In this document: positions 6,073-9,098 of the stretch, piece by piece
How positions within the stretch are numbered: position 1 is the first letter of the stretch
Layout of the letters: each line of letters opens with the position of its first letter
Assembly (NCBI GenBank): GCA_910585265.1
Contig: CAJUCA010000081.1
Coordinates: forward strand, 1 to 9,098
Reading direction: 5' to 3'
Length of the DNA stretch: 9,098 nt
DNA from: an uncultured Oscillospiraceae bacterium
Lineage (GTDB): Bacteria > Bacillota > Clostridia > Oscillospirales > Oscillospiraceae
Notes under the pieces: model-generated
The model's input: the letters and a program-made list of their open reading frames with translations, nothing else
Databases searched by the model: none
What the model was told of the DNA's origin: nothing
Made by a program: the position numbers and the translations under genes

Positions 6073-6972
6073 CTATTTCTCAAATTCGCTGCGGTAGAAT
6101 TTGGAGAACTCCCGGCCAAAGACTTGGACAGCGGTTTTGATATTGGCCTTTTTCCGGATCAGGTGCAGGGGAACATAGGCGTCCTCGTTGGAGATGGGGA
6201 TCACTGCCATATCCAGGGCCATGTCCATCAGATGATGAGGTATGATGAAATAGCCCAGCCCAAGGCTGGCCTGGAACAAACCGGACTCCACGTTGCGGGC
6301 CTTCCGCACAATGTTTATCTCTGCCCCGAACTGCTCGAACAGTTTTTCATGAAAGATGGCGGTATGGGGGTTACTTTCCCGGTCATAGGCAATGGCGGGC
6401 TTCCCAGAGAGTTCCTGAATGGAAATCCGCTCCAGACCCGCCAGGGGATGACCCTTGGCTACCGCGATGCATAGTGAGTCGTTGATAATCCACTTGACGT
6501 CCACCCCCTGAAGGCGGTCCGTCTCAAAATGGGTGACGAAGCCCACGTCCACGGCACCCATGTCCACAAATCGGATCAGCGTATCCAGCTCCGACACCGA
6601 GGTGTAGTCGATCTGGAACTTGGTCTTGCTCTCCATGTGCTGGACAAACCGGGTGATGAAGGGGCGCACGGCATACCCCAGAAAGCCCACGGAAATCCGG
6701 CCGTTGAGGTTGTCCGTGGCGGTCTTGATGTTCCGCATGGCCTTGTGGTAGGCGTCCACCACCCCGCCCAGCTCGTGGACCGCCAGCTCGCCGATGGGGG
6801 TCAGCGCAACCTTGTGGGTGTCCCGAATAAACAACTGGGTGCCTAATGTCTTTTCCAAATCGCTGATGTGCCGGCTGAGGACGGGCTGCGTCAGGAACAG
6901 CAGGTTGGCAGCCTTGCTGTAATTCAAGCAGTCCGCCAGAACAACAAATTCCTCCAGACGGTTGATATCCAT
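6073..6972 (-). CDS. LysR-type transcriptional regulator
   Basis: A 299-residue LysR-family protein. Residues 1-60 form the winged helix-turn-helix (L-E-E-F-V at the start, N-Y-S-K-A-A, then T-Q-P-V-L-S-R-H-I-S-D-L-E), followed by a linker helix. From about residue 90 there is a periplasmic-binding-like effector domain (starting I-S-V-G-F-L). The start at 6972 is chosen because GAGGAGA lies 8 bases upstream; the longer TTG start at 6999 has no such site. Its stop is TAG, which shows that TAG serves as a normal stop here. It lies between the CoA-transferase (convergent) and the thiolase (divergent). It is therefore the likely activator of this pathway, responding to a pathway substrate or intermediate, and probably controls itself through the shared 6973-7108 region. 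The effector cannot be told from sequence. Confidence 0.93.
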   Translation of the reverse strand: MDINRLEEFVVLADCLNYSKAANLLFLTQPVLSRHISDLEKTLGTQLFIRDTHKVALTPIGELAVHELGGVVDAYHKAMRNIKTATDNLNGRISVGFLGYAVRPFITRFVQHMESKTKFQIDYTSVSELDTLIRFVDMGAVDVGFVTHFETDRLQGVDVKWIINDSLCIAVAKGHPLAGLERISIQELSGKPAIAYDRESNPHTAIFHEKLFEQFGAEINIVRKARNVESGLFQASLGLGYFIIPHHLMDMALDMAVIPISNEDAYVPLHLIRKKANIKTAVQVFGREFSKFYRSEFEK

Positions 6973-7036
6973 GGGACATCTCTCCTCTCTGCGGGCCAAC
7001 TCCCTCCGGGGCGGATGAAGCTGCGGCTCTTATGCG

Positions 7037-7065
7037 ATCTTACTATGTTTATTTCGAAAATACAA
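7037..7065 (-). promoter_or_regulatory. Promoter of the LysR gene
   Basis: On the minus strand TTGTAT (7065-7060) and TAAGAT (7042-7037) are 17 bases apart, a good sigma-A promoter about 65 bases before the LysR start. No comparable promoter is visible facing the thiolase. That direction may depend on LysR activation. Confidence 0.5.
7050..7062. promoter_or_regulatory. Candidate LysR-binding box (T-N11-A)
   Basis: TATTTCGAAAATA has the T-N11-A form and partial dyad symmetry centred on TTTCGAAA. It overlaps the -35 end of the LysR promoter and lies 47 bases upstream of the thiolase start, the usual arrangement for an autoregulated LysR protein that activates a divergent gene. Function is inferred. 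Confidence 0.45.
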
Positions 7066-7108
7066 GCCCCATTTTAAGCAATATGGCAAAAAGAAGGAGG
7101 CGTCCCGT

Positions 7109-8275
7109 ATGAACAGGGAAGCTGTGATCGTAGGCTATGGCCGCAGTGCGGTGTGCAGAGCATTTAAGGGTTCCTTCAATGACACTCACCCCATCGAGTA
7201 TTCCGCCCAAGTGCTGAAGGGCGTCATCGCGCGGGTGCCAGGGCTGGACCCGGTGGACATTGAAGACATCATCATGGGCTGCGCAGTGCAGCACAACACC
7301 ACGTCCATGAACATCGCCAAGAGTGTTGCGGCACGGGCGGAGCTGCCAGAAAACGTGTCAGGCCACACCATCAATCGGTTCTGTTCCTCCGGACTCCAAG
7401 CCATCGCCACTGCCGCCAACGCCGTCGCCGCCAACCAGGGCGATGTCATCATCGCCGGCGGTGTGGAGGACATGAGCGACACCTTCGCCCCCTACCCCGT
7501 GGAGTACCAGGACGCATGGCTCAACGAGCACACCCCCGGCGCGTACATGGCCATGGGCATCACCGCAGAGAACATCGTGAGGAAGTACGGCATCAGGCGG
7601 GAGGAAATGGATCAAATGGCGGTTGAGTCTCACGCCAAGGCCGCGGCGGCCCAGGCAGCGGGCAAACTGGCCCCCTCCATCATCCCCGTGACAGTGAAGG
7701 ACGCCGAAGGTAATGACAAGGTGGTGGATACCGATGAAGGCATCCGCCCCGGCACCAGTCTGGAGAAGCTGGCGGCACTGAAACCCTGCTTCATCCCCGC
7801 CGACCAGGGCGGCACTGTCACCGCCGCCACCTCCTCCCAGACCTCCGACGCCGCCGCCTTTGTGGTGGTGATGGAGAACGGAAAGGCGGAAGCTATTGGT
7901 GCCAAGCCCATTGCCAGGCTGGTGAGCTTCGCCGTGGCAGGCTGCGACTCTACCATGATGGGGCTTGGCCCTATCCATGCTGTGCCCAAGGCACTGGAGC
8001 GGGCGGGCCTGACCATCGGCGACATGGATGTAATCGAGTTGAACGAGGCCTTTGCTGCCCAGGCCATTCCCTGCATCCGGGAGCTGGGCATGAACCCGAA
8101 GAATGTCGACCCCTACGGCGGGGCCATGGCACTGGGCCACCCTATGGGTGCCACCGGCGCATTCCTCACCTGCAAGGTGCTGGACTACCTGCGGGACAGC
8201 GGCGGCAGGTACGGCATGGTGACTATGTGCATCGGCGGCGGCATGGGCGCGGCCGGCATCTTCGAGCTGCTGTAA
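7109..8275 (+). CDS. Thiolase (acetyl-CoA acetyltransferase family)
   Basis: A full-length 388-residue thiolase. Acyl-accepting Cys92 is in N-R-F-C-S-S-G, N312-E-A-F is the conserved loop, His344 is in G-G-A-M-A-L-G-H-P-M-G-A-T-G, and the second catalytic Cys374 is in C-I-G-G-G-M-G. Two substitutions are slightly unusual: A-A-T-S-S-Q replaces the common A-G-N-S-S-Q, and D-P-Y-G-G replaces N-P-x-G-G. It would act on acetoacetyl-CoA or a longer 3-oxoacyl-CoA in the cytoplasm, giving acetyl-CoA units, the last step of the inferred pathway. A biosynthetic (condensing) direction towards butyrate is also possible. AGAAGGAGG precedes the ATG. It is transcribed divergently from the LysR gene and followed by a strong terminator. 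Confidence 0.95.
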   Translation: MNREAVIVGYGRSAVCRAFKGSFNDTHPIEYSAQVLKGVIARVPGLDPVDIEDIIMGCAVQHNTTSMNIAKSVAARAELPENVSGHTINRFCSSGLQAIATAANAVAANQGDVIIAGGVEDMSDTFAPYPVEYQDAWLNEHTPGAYMAMGITAENIVRKYGIRREEMDQMAVESHAKAAAAQAAGKLAPSIIPVTVKDAEGNDKVVDTDEGIRPGTSLEKLAALKPCFIPADQGGTVTAATSSQTSDAAAFVVVMENGKAEAIGAKPIARLVSFAVAGCDSTMMGLGPIHAVPKALERAGLTIGDMDVIELNEAFAAQAIPCIRELGMNPKNVDPYGGAMALGHPMGATGAFLTCKVLDYLRDSGGRYGMVTMCIGGGMGAAGIFELL

Positions 8276-8282
8276 AGAGGCG

Positions 8283-8326
8283 AAGCATACGTCCGCACAC
8301 CAATCGGCGTGCGGACGTATGCTTTT
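8283..8326 (+). terminator. Strong hairpin terminator after thiolase
   Basis: A perfect 16-bp inverted repeat (AAGCATACGTCCGCAC / GTGCGGACGTATGCTT) with a 10-base loop starts 8 bases after the thiolase stop and ends in TTTT. The stem is long for a terminator with a short T-run, but its position leaves little doubt. Confidence 0.88.
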
Positions 8327-8346
8327 AGTGCATGGTTGTCATTCCT

Positions 8347-8376
8347 TTTACGTATAACGGAAGCCTCCTTTAGAAT
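8347..8376 (+). promoter_or_regulatory. Possible promoter for the MFS gene
   Basis: TTTACG (8347-8352) and TAGAAT (8371-8376) are 18 bases apart; the -10 matches well and the -35 moderately. The -10 overlaps GAATTTCCTTT (8373-8383), the same 11-base word found upstream of the crotonase-like gene. A separate promoter is needed because a strong terminator lies just upstream. Confidence 0.35.
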
Positions 8377-8434
8377 TTCCTTTTAATTGTGCAAAATGTT
8401 AAGATTTTGTCATAAAAGATAAGGAGGATTTGTC

Positions 8435-9046
8435 ATGACTCAGCAAGGCGCAACCCCTGACAAAGCAGGAAAAAGGCCGGGTATGTGGGACTTTGGCCGA
8501 AAGGGCTGGACTGTCGCAATCTATCAGGTAGTCTGGTTCTTCTTCATGACCGGTATGACGGTGGACGGACTGAACGTCATCGTCCCGAAGATCGCCGAGT
8601 TCCGGGGCTGGAATCCGGACACTGTGCTTTCCATGTCCACGCCGGCCAGCATCATCGCACTGTTCCTGGTGATCGTGTTCGGCGGACTGGCAAAGCAGTT
8701 CGGGCTGAAACGGACCATGGTGGGTACCATGTTTGCCGCAGGTGCCGCCACCATCGTCTATGGCAATGCCCCTACCATCCCGGTGTATGCTATCTGCCTG
8801 GTGCTGATGGTTACCCTCATCAACGCATTCGCGCTGGTGCTGGGCCTGTCCATCTGCACTAACTGGTTCCCCACCAAGAAGGGCGTGGTCATGGGCTTCA
8901 CCACCATCGGCATGAATCTGGCCAGCGCACTCATCAACCAGATCCTCAACCAGCTCTGCGAACGTTCCAACATCGCCATTGCCATCTCCGTCATGGGCGG
9001 CGTCATCATCGTGGTGGGCATCCTGACCCAGATCTTTATTAAGTAG
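8435..9046 (+). CDS. MFS transporter, N-terminal six-helix half (stops at TAG)
   Basis: A 203-residue membrane protein with six predicted helices (about 25-50, 66-84, 95-110, 115-141, 152-172, 180-202). The loop between helices 2 and 3 carries an MFS motif-A-like G-G-L-A-K-Q-F-G-L-K-R (83-93), so this is the first half of a 12-helix major facilitator, in the style of the oxalate/formate antiporter group. It stops at TAG (9044-9046) right after helix 6. The bases after that TAG do not read as a typical MFS central loop in any frame. A ribosome site (AAGGA, 9076-9080) precedes a possible ATG at 9085, so the second half may be a separate gene. AAGGAGG precedes the ATG at 8435. It probably moves the pathway's substrate or a product acid. 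Truncation by mutation is the alternative. Confidence 0.8.
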   Translation: MTQQGATPDKAGKRPGMWDFGRKGWTVAIYQVVWFFFMTGMTVDGLNVIVPKIAEFRGWNPDTVLSMSTPASIIALFLVIVFGGLAKQFGLKRTMVGTMFAAGAATIVYGNAPTIPVYAICLVLMVTLINAFALVLGLSICTNWFPTKKGVVMGFTTIGMNLASALINQILNQLCERSNIAIAISVMGGVIIVVGILTQIFIK

Positions 9047-9084
9047 GGCTTGCTGAAAAAAGCACATAAGGGAACAAGGACAGA

Positions 9085-9098
9085 ATGGAACGGAAAAA
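9085..9098 (+). CDS. Possible start of the next gene (cut by window end)
   Basis: An ATG at 9085 follows AAGGA by four bases and opens a frame M-E-R-K that runs off the window. If real, it may encode the C-terminal half of the transporter. Only four codons are visible, so this is tentative. Confidence 0.25.

Noticed and set aside
1..9098. CRISPR array, insertion sequence or transposase
   Set aside because: No regularly spaced repeats, terminal inverted repeats bounding a gene, or transposase/integrase motifs were seen.

Overview
The window looks like chromosome from a high-GC, anaerobic gut-type Firmicute (Clostridia, perhaps an Oscillospiraceae relative). This is judged from strong AAGGAGG-type ribosome sites, sigma-A-like promoters, short hairpin/T-run terminators and the gene content; no marker gene fixes the taxon. 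The first ~700 bases are visibly more AT-rich than the rest.

Layout. (1) 10-675, minus strand: a decayed FRG-domain gene with a nonsense codon and no intact start, next to a tRNA 3'-half-like sequence (694-735). This resembles the scar of an integrated island. (2) 1107-2111: a BKACE-family (DUF849) beta-keto acid cleavage enzyme with a near-consensus promoter and a perfect terminator. (3) 2299-4636: a second unit with a crotonase-fold protein resembling 6-oxocamphor hydrolase, a cupin lacking the usual metal ligands, and a short-chain dehydrogenase split by a one-base frameshift. (4) Beyond an intra-operon hairpin, CoA-transferase alpha (interrupted by an in-frame TAG) and beta. (5) A convergent LysR regulator, then a divergent thiolase, a strong terminator, and an MFS transporter that stops after six membrane segments.

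Taken together the genes fit anaerobic breakdown of a cyclic or linear beta-dicarbonyl compound. The SDR reduces (or oxidises) a substrate, the crotonase-like enzyme hydrolyses a C-C bond of a 1,3-diketone, BKACE exchanges a beta-keto acid with acetyl-CoA, CoA-transferase activates acetoacetate, and thiolase yields acetyl-CoA. The closest known scheme is anaerobic phloroglucinol degradation (phloroglucinol reductase, dihydrophloroglucinol cyclohydrolase, triacetate acetoacetate-lyase). That assignment is inference from gene families and order.

Four reading frames are interrupted or end early (FRG, SDR, CoA-transferase alpha, MFS). Either the pathway is decaying in this strain, or the assembly carries errors. 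A recoded TAG is less likely, because the LysR gene ends normally on TAG.
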